A DNA stretch of 46,363 nucleotides from JAYSFC01 sp041913505 (GCA_041913505.1 JAYSFC010000010.1:1-46363); one strand, 5' to 3'. Positions 1 through 10,021 are shown, counted from the stretch's first letter. Translations and numbers: made by a program. Notes: generated from the letters alone by a model not told the origin.

Positions 1-52
1 CGCAACCTTGCCAAGGTTGAGGTCGAGAGTTCGAGACTCTTTTCCCGCTCCA
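1..52 (+). tRNA. tRNA-Gly(GCC), 3' part only
   Basis: The window opens inside a tRNA. Visible are the anticodon arm (stem CAACC at 3-7 with GGTTG at 15-19, loop TTGCCAA with anticodon GCC at 10-12), the variable region, a T arm with GTTCGAG, the 3' acceptor strand and an encoded CCA at 50-52. The acceptor and D arms lie outside the window. Anticodon GCC assigns it to glycine codons GGC/GGT. A rho-independent terminator follows directly, so this is the last gene of its transcript. Confidence 0.9.
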
Positions 53-58
53 AATATC

Positions 59-87
59 AAAAGGGAAGCTTAGGCTTCCCTTTTTTC
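59..87 (+). terminator. Rho-independent terminator of tRNA-Gly transcript
   Basis: A 9-bp perfect stem (61-69 with 74-82) has a TTAG loop and is followed by a run of T residues. It lies a few bases after the tRNA-Gly CCA end and separates that transcript from tRNA-Leu. Confidence 0.85.
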
Positions 88-199
88 TTGGGTCGGTGGT
101 TTTGCCCGATCGGGGGCTTGCCAGCGACGCTGGATGGGCATTGCGCAGCCGTGCAGCCCGGGTTACCCTGCGGCACAAGTCCTGTGTTGCGCCGCAGAT

Positions 200-292
200 G
201 CCCCGATGGTGAAATTGGTAGACACTGCGGACTTAAAATCCGCCGCTTTCCTGAAAAGGGGCGTGCCGGTTCGACCCCGGCTCGGGGCACCA
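200..292 (+). tRNA. tRNA-Leu(TAA)
   Basis: A complete class II tRNA of 93 nt. The acceptor strand GCCCCGA at 200-206 pairs with TCGGGGC at 282-288, followed by discriminator A and encoded CCA at 290-292. The anticodon loop CTTAAAA (232-238) carries TAA at 234-236, flanked by stem GCGGA/TCCGC. A long variable arm and a GGTTCGACCCC T arm are present, as expected for leucine. It decodes UUA/UUG, rare codons in a GC-rich genome. The next coding region starts only 13 nt after the CCA end, so the two may share a transcript. I see no convincing promoter between 88 and 199. Confidence 0.95.
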
Positions 293-305
293 CTCAGATT
301 CGATC

Positions 306-935
306 ATGTCAAGTTACAACGCTCCCTTTGAAATCCATGTGCATGGTCAGGTGCTGCTGCGCCCGGGCACGCGCTTCGAGCAGCTGCAGGAGGCGCTCAG
401 GCCGTTGTGGAAATACGCGGGCGCGCGCTCCCTGGCCGACGGTGCCGCGAGCGCATACGAAGAGGAGCCGGGCATCGAGTTCGATGGCAAGGACAACCTG
501 CTGCGGATGTGCTGGACTGTGCTGGGCGATGAAGACTTCCGACAGTCGCTCGATGAAATGTGCATGAGTCTCAACGAACTGGCCGAGCAGGGCGCGGCCA
601 TCGAGGTGACGTTCTACGACACCGAGTTCGACGAAGATGAAGCCCCCGAGGACGAGGAGTCGCGCGACGACTTCGTCATGCTGTTCGTGGGGCCCACGCC
701 GGCAGCCATCATGCAGGTGCAGCGCGATCTGCTCGTGCAGGACGTGGTGAACCTCATGGAGCGCCACTTCGATGGCTCCGAACTCAGCGGCGTGGTGTCC
801 GAGATTGATCGCCTGTTCGGCCAGCGCTTCGATGCGTTGGTCAACTCGCTGGAAATCGGCAAGCCCCCACGGGGCTCCGGCGGAGCCGGTGGCAGCGGCC
901 ACAGCGGCGGCCGGCGCCCTCGCCATCTGCACTGA
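306..935 (+). CDS. Conserved hypothetical protein, acidic, Gly-rich tail
   Basis: A 209-residue protein I do not assign to a characterised family. It has no signal peptide or membrane segment. The body looks like a globular cytoplasmic domain with a very acidic stretch near residues 105-125 (several Asp/Glu runs around EDEAPEDEESRDD), and it ends in a Gly/Ser/Arg/His-rich tail (about residues 185-209) that is probably disordered. The start at 306 lies 13 nt after the tRNA-Leu CCA end and has no clear ribosome-binding site. The next gene begins 54 nt downstream on the same strand. Reading frame, length and codon use support a real gene; function is unknown. Confidence 0.75.
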   Translation: MSSYNAPFEIHVHGQVLLRPGTRFEQLQEALRPLWKYAGARSLADGAASAYEEEPGIEFDGKDNLLRMCWTVLGDEDFRQSLDEMCMSLNELAEQGAAIEVTFYDTEFDEDEAPEDEESRDDFVMLFVGPTPAAIMQVQRDLLVQDVVNLMERHFDGSELSGVVSEIDRLFGQRFDALVNSLEIGKPPRGSGGAGGSGHSGGRRPRHLH

Positions 936-989
936 TGGCGCCGGGGCGGCGGGCCGCCCAGGCCTTGCATTTGCTCTGAACCCTTTGCC

Positions 990-1502
990 ATGGCGGCTCT
1001 GGACCTGCCCTACCTTCGCGCGTATCCGTTGGCGCTGCAGCAGCAGGCGGCCACGCTGCTGGAGCAGGGCGCCCTGGGCGAGTGGCTGCTGCGCAAATAC
1101 CCCCAGCCCCATGCCGTGCGCAGCGACAAGGCGCTGTTCGCCTATGTGGATGTGCTCAAGCAGCGTTACCTGCGCAACGGCGGCACGATCCACAAAGTGG
1201 TGTACGACAGCAAGATTCACGTAGTGCGCCATGCCCTGGGGTTGCACACGTCCCTGTCGCGGTCACATGGCGGGCGTCTGGCCGCGCGGCACGAGATCCG
1301 CATCGCCTCGCTGTTCAAGCAGGGGCCCGAGGAATTCCTGCGCATGATCGCCGTGCATGAGCTTGCCCATCTGCGCGAGAAGGACCATGACAAGGCCTTC
1401 TACCAACTGTGTGAGCACATGGAGCCAGACTACCACCGCTACGAGCTGGACCTGCGGCTGTACCTCACCCACCTCGACCGCGCAGGCGAAACGCTCTGGT
1501 AG
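990..1502 (+). CDS. YgjP-like (DUF45/M48-type) metallopeptidase
   Basis: A 170-aa soluble protein with a zincin motif HELAH at residues 123-127 and a third probable ligand His133 in EKDHDKAFYQLCEHMEPDYH. This closely resembles the YgjP/DUF45 (WSS1-like) family signature, in which HExxH is followed by a short spacer and a further His. The family is predicted to comprise zinc-dependent metalloproteases of the cytoplasm; substrates are poorly defined. The length fits the family. No secretion signal is seen. Its TAG stop overlaps the first base of a short palindromic repeat at 1501-1519. Confidence 0.85.
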   Translation: MAALDLPYLRAYPLALQQQAATLLEQGALGEWLLRKYPQPHAVRSDKALFAYVDVLKQRYLRNGGTIHKVVYDSKIHVVRHALGLHTSLSRSHGGRLAARHEIRIASLFKQGPEEFLRMIAVHELAHLREKDHDKAFYQLCEHMEPDYHRYELDLRLYLTHLDRAGETLW

Positions 1503-1519
1503 CTATTGAATTTGTAGCT
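1501..1519. repeat. Short palindromic repeat, GCTAT-N8-TAGCT type
   Basis: The 19-bp AGCTATTGAATTTGTAGCT has AGCTA/TAGCT arms and a short AT-rich centre. Comparable intergenic palindromes are, to my knowledge, common in Comamonadaceae. A second sequence of the same form (TGCTATGTTTTTAATAGCT) lies at 23821-23839 inside the mdeB reading frame. Here it begins in the stop codon of the upstream gene, in the 62-nt gap to murI, which is convergent. Confidence 0.6.
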
Positions 1520-1564
1520 TAAAAATAAGCACCTTTGCGGACAGGCTCGCGGTTCGGGTAGAGA

Positions 1565-2446
1565 TCACGGTAGGTCGACGGTCGCGCAGCATGTGGGCGC
1601 CAGATGCAGCCAGCGGTGCGCGGCGGCCTGCAGCAGCGGCAAGGGGCCCGTGGTGAGCAACTGCACGCGCGGGGCGGCTGGCGTGGTTCCGGGCTGCGGC
1701 TGCGCCAGCAGCTGGGCGCTTTCCAGCAAGCGGTGCGTCTGGCGTGCCACGGGCTCGCCGGTTTCGATGATGCGCACGGCATCGCCCGCCAGCGCGTGCA
1801 GTGCTTCCTGTACGAAGACATAGTGCGTGCAGCCCAGCACGAGCGTGTCGATCGCGCCAGGCTCATGGCCGAATGGGCCCATGGCGCCCAGGTAGCGCTC
1901 GCACAGCGCGAATGTTTCGGTGCCCCGGTCGCTGGGCGTACCGGGCAGCGCCACGCTGCGTTCGATGGCATGGGCGAGGCCGTCGCAGGGCTGCACCACA
2001 AACTCCGCCTGGCCCGACAACGAGGCCTGCAGCCGCGCAAACTTGGCGCTGGTCAGCGTGCCCCGGGTGCCGATCACGCCGATGCGCCCCGTGCGCGAGA
2101 GCCCCACAGCCGGCTTGAGTGCGGGCTCCACGCCCACCAAGGGAAAGCCGGGGTGGTGGGCTCGCACCTCGTGGATCGCAGCGGCCGTGGCCGTGTTGCA
2201 GGCCACGACCAGCGCCTTGATGCCGTGATGGGCGCGCAGGTACTCGGTGATCGCGTGGGTGCGCCGCGCCACAAAGGCATCTCCTCGCTCGCCGTAGGGG
2301 GCGTTGCCGCTGTCGGCCAGGTAGACGAAACGTTCGTGCGGCAGTGCGGCCATCAGCGCGCGCAGCACGCTCAAGCCCCCCACGCCACTGTCGAACACAC
2401 CAATAGGAGACGAGGCCAGCGGCATGGCGGAGAACAGGCGTTGCAT
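1565..2446 (-). CDS. murI: Glutamate racemase MurI
   Basis: A 293-aa cytoplasmic enzyme that makes D-glutamate for peptidoglycan by cofactor-independent racemisation. The N-terminal strand IGVFDSGVGGLSVLRAL is the family signature. The two catalytic cysteines are Cys83 in ACNTAT and Cys206 in LGCTHY. The ATG at 2446 is preferred over the one at 2425 because AGGA lies about 6 nt upstream. The C-terminal ~35 residues are a less conserved extension. It lies 82 nt downstream of truC on the same strand, so co-transcription is possible. Confidence 0.95.
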   Translation of the reverse strand: MQRLFSAMPLASSPIGVFDSGVGGLSVLRALMAALPHERFVYLADSGNAPYGERGDAFVARRTHAITEYLRAHHGIKALVVACNTATAAAIHEVRAHHPGFPLVGVEPALKPAVGLSRTGRIGVIGTRGTLTSAKFARLQASLSGQAEFVVQPCDGLAHAIERSVALPGTPSDRGTETFALCERYLGAMGPFGHEPGAIDTLVLGCTHYVFVQEALHALAGDAVRIIETGEPVARQTHRLLESAQLLAQPQPGTTPAAPRVQLLTTGPLPLLQAAAHRWLHLAPTCCATVDLP

Positions 2447-2528
2447 GAATCCTGCATTGTAGGAAAGAGCCCGGCATGGTGCTGCGTGGTGCTTTGTGGG
2501 AGCGCAGGCTGCGGGCCCGCTGGACGGT

Positions 2529-3293
2529 TTACTGTGCGCCCATGGGGCGCCACCCGCCGTGGCGCAAGAGCCGCTGCCAGTCCTGGGCATCGGAAGGGGC
2601 GGGCTCGGTGCCTTCAGGGCCGCAAGGCCAGCGCACGCCGCTGTCGACCACGAGCGGTGCACCCGTGGAGGGATGGGGGACCGTGAGCTGCCAGGCATGC
2701 AGCCACAGCCGCTGCCGGCCCAGGCGCTCGGCCCACCAGCGGTTGAGCGGCCCCTTGCCGTGCGTGGCGTCGCCGATGATCGGGTGGGCCAGGTGTTTGA
2801 GGTGGCGGCGCACCTGGTGGCGCCGGCCCGTGGTGGGCCAGGCCTCGACGAGCGAGAGGCGCGTGGTCGCGAAGCGCGGGTCGGCCGACTCGGGCCAGTC
2901 CAGCCGCGCCAGGCCTCGAAAGCGCGTGTGCGCAGGCTGCACAGGGGCCTCGGGCGGCGCGTCGTCGGGGCGCAGCGGGTGGTCCACCTCGATGGCCTCG
3001 GGGGCCCAGCCACGCACCAGGGCCAGGTAGCGCTTGCGCACCCGGTGCTGCTCGAAAGCCTGGCCCAGGCTGCGTGCGGCCTCGGGGTGCAGCGCCATCA
3101 ACAGCACGCCGCAAGTGCCCTTGTCGAGCCGGTGCACGGGGTAGACATGCTGTCCGAGCTGGTCGCGCAGCGCCTGCATCACGAAGCGCGTCTCGCCCGC
3201 GTCGAGCCCCGTGCGGTGCACAAGCCAGCCCGCAGGTTTGTACACCACAACGAGGTCGTGATCGCTCCAGAGGATGTGCAGGGGAGGGTGCAT
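2529..3293 (-). CDS. truC: tRNA pseudouridine(65) synthase TruC
   Basis: A 254-aa RluA-family pseudouridine synthase without an S4 domain. The catalytic motif HRLDKGTCGVLLMA places the nucleophilic Asp at residue 57. The opening (LWSDHDLVVVYKPAGWLVHR), the phrase VMQALRDQLGQHVYPVHRLD and TTGRRHQVRRHLKHLAHPIIGD resemble E. coli TruC much more than RluA/C/D. TruC converts U65 in certain tRNAs. The ATG at 3293 fits the start of the conserved core; an open frame continues upstream but has no homology. Transcription diverges from the DUF924 gene. Confidence 0.88.
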   Translation of the reverse strand: MHPPLHILWSDHDLVVVYKPAGWLVHRTGLDAGETRFVMQALRDQLGQHVYPVHRLDKGTCGVLLMALHPEAARSLGQAFEQHRVRKRYLALVRGWAPEAIEVDHPLRPDDAPPEAPVQPAHTRFRGLARLDWPESADPRFATTRLSLVEAWPTTGRRHQVRRHLKHLAHPIIGDATHGKGPLNRWWAERLGRQRLWLHAWQLTVPHPSTGAPLVVDSGVRWPCGPEGTEPAPSDAQDWQRLLRHGGWRPMGAQ

Positions 3294-3416
3294 GCAAAAA
3301 GTGCCCAGGGTGCGCAGTGGCTGGTTGTTTGATGCTGCAAAAAACAGAGTAAAGGCAGCGTGGAGCGAAGTCTGGCACAGTGCGGGGTCTGCATTGCCGC
3401 ATCCATTGCCCTGCCC

Positions 3417-3956
3417 ATGAACGTCGACGACATTCTGCATTTCTGGTTCACCGAAAGCACGCCCGCGCAGTGGTTCGCCAAGGACGATACGTTCGATGCG
3501 CTGGTCCGCACACGCTACGAGGGCCTGCACCGCGCGGCCGCGCAGGGCGAATGCTGGGAGTGGCGCACCACGGTGCGTGGGCGGCTGGCCGAGGTCATCG
3601 TGCTGGACCAGTTCTCGCGCAACCTGCACCGCGGCAGCCCGCTGGCCTTCGCACAGGACGGCATGGCCCTGGTGCTGGCGCAAGAGGCCGTGCAGCAGGG
3701 GCTGGACCGGCAGCTCACGCCCACCGAGCGCGCCTTCCTCTACCTGCCTTGCATGCACAGCGAATCGCGCAAGGTGCAGGCGCAATCGGTGGCGCTGTAC
3801 CAGGCGCTGGGCCTGGCTGACAACCTGCGCTTTGCGCTGGCACACCAGGCCATCGTGGAGCGCTTCGGCCGCTACCCGCACCGCAACGCGGCGTTGGGGC
3901 GGGCCTCCACGCCGGAGGAAGAGGCCTTCCTGCGCGAGCCTGGCAGCTCGTTCTAG
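3417..3956 (+). CDS. DUF924 family protein
   Basis: A 179-aa protein opening MNVDDILHFWF, with the family hallmarks WFAKDD near the start, VIVLDQFSRNLHRG in the middle and FLYLPCMHSES later. DUF924 proteins are predicted all-alpha, TPR-like cytoplasmic proteins; the biochemical role is not established. The start at 3417 matches the family N-terminus; the frame is open to 3360 but that extension looks non-coding. It ends 34 nt before the convergent nuclease gene. Confidence 0.85.
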   Translation: MNVDDILHFWFTESTPAQWFAKDDTFDALVRTRYEGLHRAAAQGECWEWRTTVRGRLAEVIVLDQFSRNLHRGSPLAFAQDGMALVLAQEAVQQGLDRQLTPTERAFLYLPCMHSESRKVQAQSVALYQALGLADNLRFALAHQAIVERFGRYPHRNAALGRASTPEEEAFLREPGSSF

Positions 3957-3990
3957 GCGTTCGCGGCAGAGCTTGCCCTGCGCCGCCGGC

Positions 3991-4470
3991 TCAGCGCCGG
4001 GCAGCGAAGCGGTGCCGGTACTCCCACGGCGGCATCGGCCGGGGCTGCGACCACAGGCCGCGGCCTTGCGTGCGCGCCTGGCGCTGCAGCGGCGCGAGCT
4101 GCGGGTAGTGCTGGGCGTAGGAGGTGTAGACCCACGCCATGCCCGCGCGCACCTGGGCTGCGTTCACATCGGTGTCGCGGCAGCGCACATGGGCCACCGT
4201 GCGGCCGTACATGTCCCGGTTGAGCGGCTGGATGCTCGCGCGCTGCCGAAAGCACAGCGCGGCCAGGTGCTGGCGTGAGCGTTCGCCGAAGGCCTGGCGC
4301 CGCTCGGGCGCATCGATGGCCGCGACGCGGACATGGACCTGGCGGTACGCGCCGGGCTGGCCGCAGCGCGCGGTGAGGGTGTCGCCGTCGGCGATCGCGA
4401 CGACGAGGCAAAGCAGGGCAGAAGCAGGCAAGTGAAGCGGACCCGAAGTAAGAAACCGACCCCGGCGCAC
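3991..4470 (-). CDS. Thermonuclease-family (SNase-like) nuclease
   Basis: A 159-aa protein with the staphylococcal-nuclease fold. VVAIADGDTLTARC is the first strand with a metal-binding Asp. HVRVAAIDAPERRQAFGERS supplies the Arg, Asp and Glu equivalent to SNase Arg35, Asp40 and Glu43. DMYGRTVAHVR carries the second catalytic Arg. The hydrophobic N-terminus (about residues 11-26) suggests export or a membrane anchor, though the fold starts soon after. The best start is GTG at 4470; I see no ATG upstream that fits. Such proteins cleave DNA/RNA with Ca2+. It is separated by 194 nt from rluE on the same strand. Confidence 0.8.
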   Translation of the reverse strand: MRRGRFLTSGPLHLPASALLCLVVAIADGDTLTARCGQPGAYRQVHVRVAAIDAPERRQAFGERSRQHLAALCFRQRASIQPLNRDMYGRTVAHVRCRDTDVNAAQVRAGMAWVYTSYAQHYPQLAPLQRQARTQGRGLWSQPRPMPPWEYRHRFAARR

Positions 4471-4664
4471 GGCGTGCCCGCGGGAGGGCGCCCACTATAC
4501 GCGCGGCGGTGTGGTGTTCTGGCGCTCGACGGGGGCGGGCCTGCTCTGCCCAAAGAATGGGCAATGCGTGGAAAGCCCCGCCGGGCGCGGCATTGGCGGG
4601 TTGTTCTGCAGGTTTTCCACAGGGCAGCCCACAGCGCGCGGGCATAACTCGCGCGCGCCGAACG
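4471..4664. other. Intergenic stretch between rluE and nuclease gene
   Basis: A 194-nt GC-rich non-coding gap. It contains a small perfect hairpin TGCCCA-aagaa-TGGGCA near 4547-4563 that could help end rluE transcription (no T tract), and a TTTTCCACA sequence near 4612-4620 that resembles a DnaA box with one mismatch but stands alone. Nothing else is recognisable. Confidence 0.4.
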
Positions 4665-5267
4665 TTATCGGGGCGGGGGCTCCAGCGGCGCCCAGGTGCC
4701 GGGTGCTAGCCCCGCGAGCGTGTAGGGGCCGATCGCCGCGCGCACGAGCCGCAGCGTGGGGTGGCCCACGGCGGCCGTCATGCGGCGTACCTGGCGGTTG
4801 CGGCCCTCGCGGATGACGAGTTCGATCCAGGCTGTGGGGATGGCGCGGCGCTCGCGGATCGGCGGGTCGCGCTCCCACAGAGCGGGCGGTGGCTCCAGCA
4901 GGCGTGCGCGCGCGGGCAGCGTGGGGCCGTCGCTGAGCTCCACCCCCGCGCGCAGCCGCGCGAGGGCGGTCTCGTCGGGAATGCCTTCCACCTGCACCCA
5001 GTAGGTCTTCTCCATCTTGTGGCGCGGATCGGCAATGCGGGCCTGCAGCGCGCCGTCGCCCGTGAGCAGCAGCAGTCCTTCGCTGTCGGCATCGAGCCGG
5101 CCCGCCACGTACACACCGGGCAGGTCGATGAACTCCTTGAGCCCTTTCCAGCGCCCCTCGGGCGTGAACTGGCTCAGCACGCCGTAGGGCTTGTTGAAGC
5201 GGATCAGGCGTGGGGCGGCGGTGGTCGTGGGCGGGCGACGCACCCGCAGCGTTGGGCGTGCGGACAT
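4665..5267 (-). CDS. rluE: 23S rRNA pseudouridine(2457) synthase RluE
   Basis: A 200-aa RsuA-family pseudouridine synthase. The catalytic motif is GRLDADSEGLLLLT with the nucleophile Asp59. The phrases LIRFNKPYGVLSQFTPEG, PPIRERRAIPTAWIELVIREGRNRQVRRMTA and GHPTLRLVRAAIGPY match E. coli RluE almost phrase by phrase, including the PPIRER segment. There is no N-terminal S4 domain, as in RluE. The ATG at 5267 shares its A with the TGA stop of the upstream lipoprotein gene (TGATG), so the two are probably translationally coupled. The first ~20 residues are an Arg/Pro/Thr-rich extension. Confidence 0.9.
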   Translation of the reverse strand: MSARPTLRVRRPPTTTAAPRLIRFNKPYGVLSQFTPEGRWKGLKEFIDLPGVYVAGRLDADSEGLLLLTGDGALQARIADPRHKMEKTYWVQVEGIPDETALARLRAGVELSDGPTLPARARLLEPPPALWERDPPIRERRAIPTAWIELVIREGRNRQVRRMTAAVGHPTLRLVRAAIGPYTLAGLAPGTWAPLEPPPR

Positions 5268-6079
5268 CAGTTCACGCGCTCGGATTCCACCACCATGTCG
5301 AGCACATAGACATGGCTCGGCGCGTCGGCGGGCAGGGGCTGGCCGGCCGGAGCCACGGGGTAGCGCTGCAGGCGCAGCACGTTGCGCATGCCGCTCTCGT
5401 GCCGGTAGCCCTCGATCTCGCCCTGAAAAATGTGCCATTCGCCCACAGACTGCTTCACGCCGTTGTCGGCATAGCGGACCTCGCGCACGCGCAGGCACAT
5501 CGCATGGGGCATCAGCGGGTGGTTGCAGGCCACGCGCTGTGGCGCGACTTCGAGGAACATGCGCTCGCCGGCCGAACCGTAGCGCGTGGCGGGCGTGGGC
5601 GTGCCCGCAAGTTCCCAGCGGCTGCCGTCGGCAAAGTGCAGCACGAGCGTGGGTGCGGTGGCGCCGCGCGGTTCGCGCAGCTCATAGCGCTGCGTCTGCG
5701 GCAGCAGGGCGATCACGCGCTGCTCCAGGTCCATCAGTTCCCGCTCCATGCAGGCGCGCCGCGTGGCGATGGCGGGGGCCAGGGCCAGCCGCTCGCCGTC
5801 CACTGTGTAGCCTGCGCCGATGGCGTTGCACAGGTTCTGCACCGACAGTTGCCGGCCCTGGAAGTGCAGCCGCGTGGGTGCATGGTTCGGCAGGCGCCAG
5901 CTGGGCGCAGGCCGGCCTTGGCCATCGAAGGCGGCCGCCAAGTCCCAGTCGTAAGCCTGGAGCTGGCGGGCGGAGGCGGGCTGCTGCATCGGTGCTCCTT
6001 GCGGCATGCTGCTGCAGGCGGCTGCCAGGGCGGCCAGCGCGATGGCGGGCACGGACTTGAAGGCGGTGTGGGGGCGCAT
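5267..6079 (-). CDS. META/DUF4377-type lipoprotein
   Basis: A 270-aa predicted lipoprotein. It has a basic N-terminus, a hydrophobic stretch and lipobox LAAACSS around residue 22, so it should be lipidated and periplasm-facing. The first part (about residues 45-120, YDWDLAAAFDGQG through RRACMERELMDLE) resembles a META/HslJ domain. The C-terminal 100 residues (PHAMCLRVREVRY, WHIFQGEIEGYRHESGMRNVLRLQRYPV, YVLDMVVE) fit DUF4377. Such proteins are linked to envelope or heat-stress phenotypes, without known chemistry. The ATG at 6079 has GGAG about 6 nt upstream. The stop overlaps the rluE start by one base. Confidence 0.85.
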   Translation of the reverse strand: MRPHTAFKSVPAIALAALAAACSSMPQGAPMQQPASARQLQAYDWDLAAAFDGQGRPAPSWRLPNHAPTRLHFQGRQLSVQNLCNAIGAGYTVDGERLALAPAIATRRACMERELMDLEQRVIALLPQTQRYELREPRGATAPTLVLHFADGSRWELAGTPTPATRYGSAGERMFLEVAPQRVACNHPLMPHAMCLRVREVRYADNGVKQSVGEWHIFQGEIEGYRHESGMRNVLRLQRYPVAPAGQPLPADAPSHVYVLDMVVESERVN

Positions 6080-6122
6080 GGTCACTCCTGGTCGCTTGTG
6101 GGGGTGGGTGCTCTGGCGCGTG

Positions 6123-7004
6123 CTATGCATCCAGGAACAGCGCCGGGTCCACCATGGCGCGGTTGAGCATCACACCCCAGTGCAGGTGCGGTCCGGTCAC
6201 GCGGCCCGTGGCGCCCACGGCGCCCAGTCTCTCGCCGGTGGCCAGCGGGTCGCCCACCTTCACGTCGATGGCGCTCAGGTGGCAGTACAGGGTGAGCAGG
6301 CCGCCGCCATGGTCGAGCCACACGGTGCCGCCATTGAAGAAGTAGTCGCCTGTGTCGATTACGCGGCCCGGCAGCGGCGCCACCACGGGAGTGCCCGTGG
6401 GTGCGGCGATGTCCATGCCGCTGTGCGGATTGCGCGGCTGGCCGTTGAAAACGCGCCGCAGCCCGAACGAGCTGGAGCGCCGCCCAGGCACGGGCGGGCG
6501 CATCTGCAGATCGGCCGTGCGCGGCGGTGGCATGGTGAATGTGGCCATCACCTGCTGCTGGTGCGCGCGCTCGCGCTCGTAGCGCGCAGTGTCCTCGGGT
6601 GAGAGGTCCACCGTGCGTGGCGATACCTTCAGGTGTTGTTCCTGGTACTTTTTGGCTGCCACCGCATAGTCCAGCTGGCGCAGGCTGCCGTCGTCCCTGG
6701 CCACGCTGATGTGCGCCGGGCCCACGGGCGCGGCCAGGGCGATGCCCACGAGGGCCGTCCATTCGATGGCATCGCCCAGCACGAGCAGCGGTACGCGCTC
6801 GCCATTTACCAGTGTGTGGGCCTGGGGGGGCTGTGCCGCGGGGCCGAGCGACAGGCGTGCCACGCCGCCGGGTACGGCCAGCGCACGGGGCCACACGCCG
6901 AGCGGCGCAGCGGCGGAAGGGGCCGCCCCGGCGCGCGGGGGCAGGCCCAAGGAGGCGGTGCAGGCCAGTAGTGCACCGAGTACAGGGCGTCTCGACAGGG
7001 GCAT
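6123..7004 (-). CDS. Secreted M23 (LytM-type) endopeptidase
   Basis: A 293-aa exported protein. Residues 1-28 form a signal peptide ending near PRAGAAPS. An N-terminal module (about 35-130) contains an immunoglobulin-like region. The C-terminal LytM domain (about 180-290) has HSGMDIAAPTGTPVVAPLPGRV, supplying the His and Asp zinc ligands, and GPHLHWGVMLN with the HxH motif. All zinc and catalytic positions are present, so it should cleave peptidoglycan cross-bridges rather than be a degenerate EnvC/NlpD-type activator. The stop lies 43 nt before the lipoprotein gene on the same strand. Confidence 0.92.
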   Translation of the reverse strand: MPLSRRPVLGALLACTASLGLPPRAGAAPSAAAPLGVWPRALAVPGGVARLSLGPAAQPPQAHTLVNGERVPLLVLGDAIEWTALVGIALAAPVGPAHISVARDDGSLRQLDYAVAAKKYQEQHLKVSPRTVDLSPEDTARYERERAHQQQVMATFTMPPPRTADLQMRPPVPGRRSSSFGLRRVFNGQPRNPHSGMDIAAPTGTPVVAPLPGRVIDTGDYFFNGGTVWLDHGGGLLTLYCHLSAIDVKVGDPLATGERLGAVGATGRVTGPHLHWGVMLNRAMVDPALFLDA

Positions 7005-7236
7005 GGCCCCGAGTGTAGAGCGGTCAGCCGGGGATCTCGGGCTCCACGGGCTGGGCCAGTCGCTGCAGTGAGTCCTCCCTGCCCAGGCTGCACGCGGCCG
7101 TGGGGATCACGGCGTGAAAGTAATGGCGGTGCGCATCTTGCTGGGCAGGTGGGGGCTGGCGAACCGGTCGGTGTGCGCGATACGCTCGAATACACGGGAG
7201 CCCGTGATTTCGGCGCAGGTTTTGGCGTGCGGTGTC

Positions 7237-7554
7237 TCAGGCCGTGATGAGGCGCACGGTGTAGCTCTCGGCGCCCTGGGCCCAGGCCTGCAGGCGGTCG
7301 ATGTTGGGGTGCTTGCCAGGGTGCGCCTGTGCGTCCTGCGTGTGCTCTGCGTACCACTCCAGTCCCAGCGTGGCGGCTGCGGGTGTGATGCTGCCGCCGT
7401 ACAGCGCTGCCAGCGCGTGGTACACGGCCAGCGAGCCGGCTTGGCCGGGCTTGTTTTCGAGTGTGGCGATGGTCTGGCCGTCCGCGCCCAGTACGTGCAG
7501 GGCGGCAAGGTGGGCGACGGAGGGAAGCAGCCGAAGGCGGTCGGAGAAGTTCAT
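7237..7554 (-). CDS. DUF2322 family protein
   Basis: A 105-aa cytoplasmic protein beginning MNFSDRLRLLPSVAHLAAL, with ENKPGQAGSLAVYHALA and AEHTQDAQAHPGKHPNIDRL, which I recognise as DUF2322, a small family frequent in Betaproteobacteria. Function is unknown. No signal peptide or cofactor motif is visible. It lies downstream of the katG terminator. The 232-nt gap between it and the M23 gene (7005-7236) has no supported gene. Confidence 0.85.
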   Translation of the reverse strand: MNFSDRLRLLPSVAHLAALHVLGADGQTIATLENKPGQAGSLAVYHALAALYGGSITPAAATLGLEWYAEHTQDAQAHPGKHPNIDRLQAWAQGAESYTVRLITA

Positions 7555-7565
7555 GAAAGCGGGCC

Positions 7566-7602
7566 AAAAGAAAAGAGGCCAGCGCCGTCGGGCGCTGGCC
7601 TC
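7566..7602 (-). terminator. Rho-independent terminator of katG
   Basis: A perfect 12-bp stem (7575-7586 with 7591-7602) has a 4-nt loop. On the minus strand it is followed by TTTTCTTTT. It lies 47 nt beyond the katG stop, in the correct orientation to end katG transcription before DUF2322. Confidence 0.88.
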
Positions 7603-7648
7603 GGGGTGGGAAAGGGCGTGACCTTATCTCAATTCGTGCAAGCCCGGG

Positions 7649-9853
<2,205 letters not shown>

Positions 9854-9905
9854 GGTTTTCTCCTTGGGAATGCGTGGATGGGTTCAACGTTTCGTGAAAG
9901 GATAT

Positions 9906-9928
9906 ATCAATGAATAATGAATATTGAT
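9906..9928 (-). promoter_or_regulatory. Candidate OxyR/LysR-type operator upstream of katG
   Basis: The inverted repeat ATCAAT-N11-ATTGAT lies in an AT-rich island 53-75 nt before the katG start, in otherwise GC-rich DNA. The 11-nt spacer fits the T-N11-A architecture of LysR-type regulators such as OxyR. A similar ATCAAT/ATTGAT pair followed by AT-N-TCC occurs upstream of ahpC (44624-44642). Regulation by OxyR is inferred; no oxyR gene is in the window. Confidence 0.5.
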
Positions 9929-10021
9929 TGTGAAAATTTATCTTGAAAGTGCGTAATTCCTATGTGGAGTGCGTGGCACCCGCCTCGCCGGCTGGCACGT
10001 GCAGTGGACGGCGCAGTCCGG

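Noticed and set aside
1..300. tRNA-associated integration (att) site
   Set aside because: Neither tRNA is followed by an integrase gene, and no direct repeat of a tRNA 3' end was seen elsewhere in the window.
2447..2528. Possible N-terminal extension of murI into the truC-murI gap
   Set aside because: The frame is open upstream but lacks family similarity, and the ATG at 2446 has an AGGA site and the right distance to the conserved core.
4612..4620. DnaA-box-like TTTTCCACA
   Set aside because: It is a single site with a mismatch, no clustered boxes and no origin-type AT-rich region; chance is sufficient.
7107..7236. Minus-strand open frame with a plausible-looking peptide (CAEITGSRVFERIAH) between DUF2322 and the M23 gene
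   Set aside because: It has no start codon of its own outside the DUF2322 gene, no ribosome-binding site, and I recognise no family. It may be a gene remnant, but the evidence is too thin.
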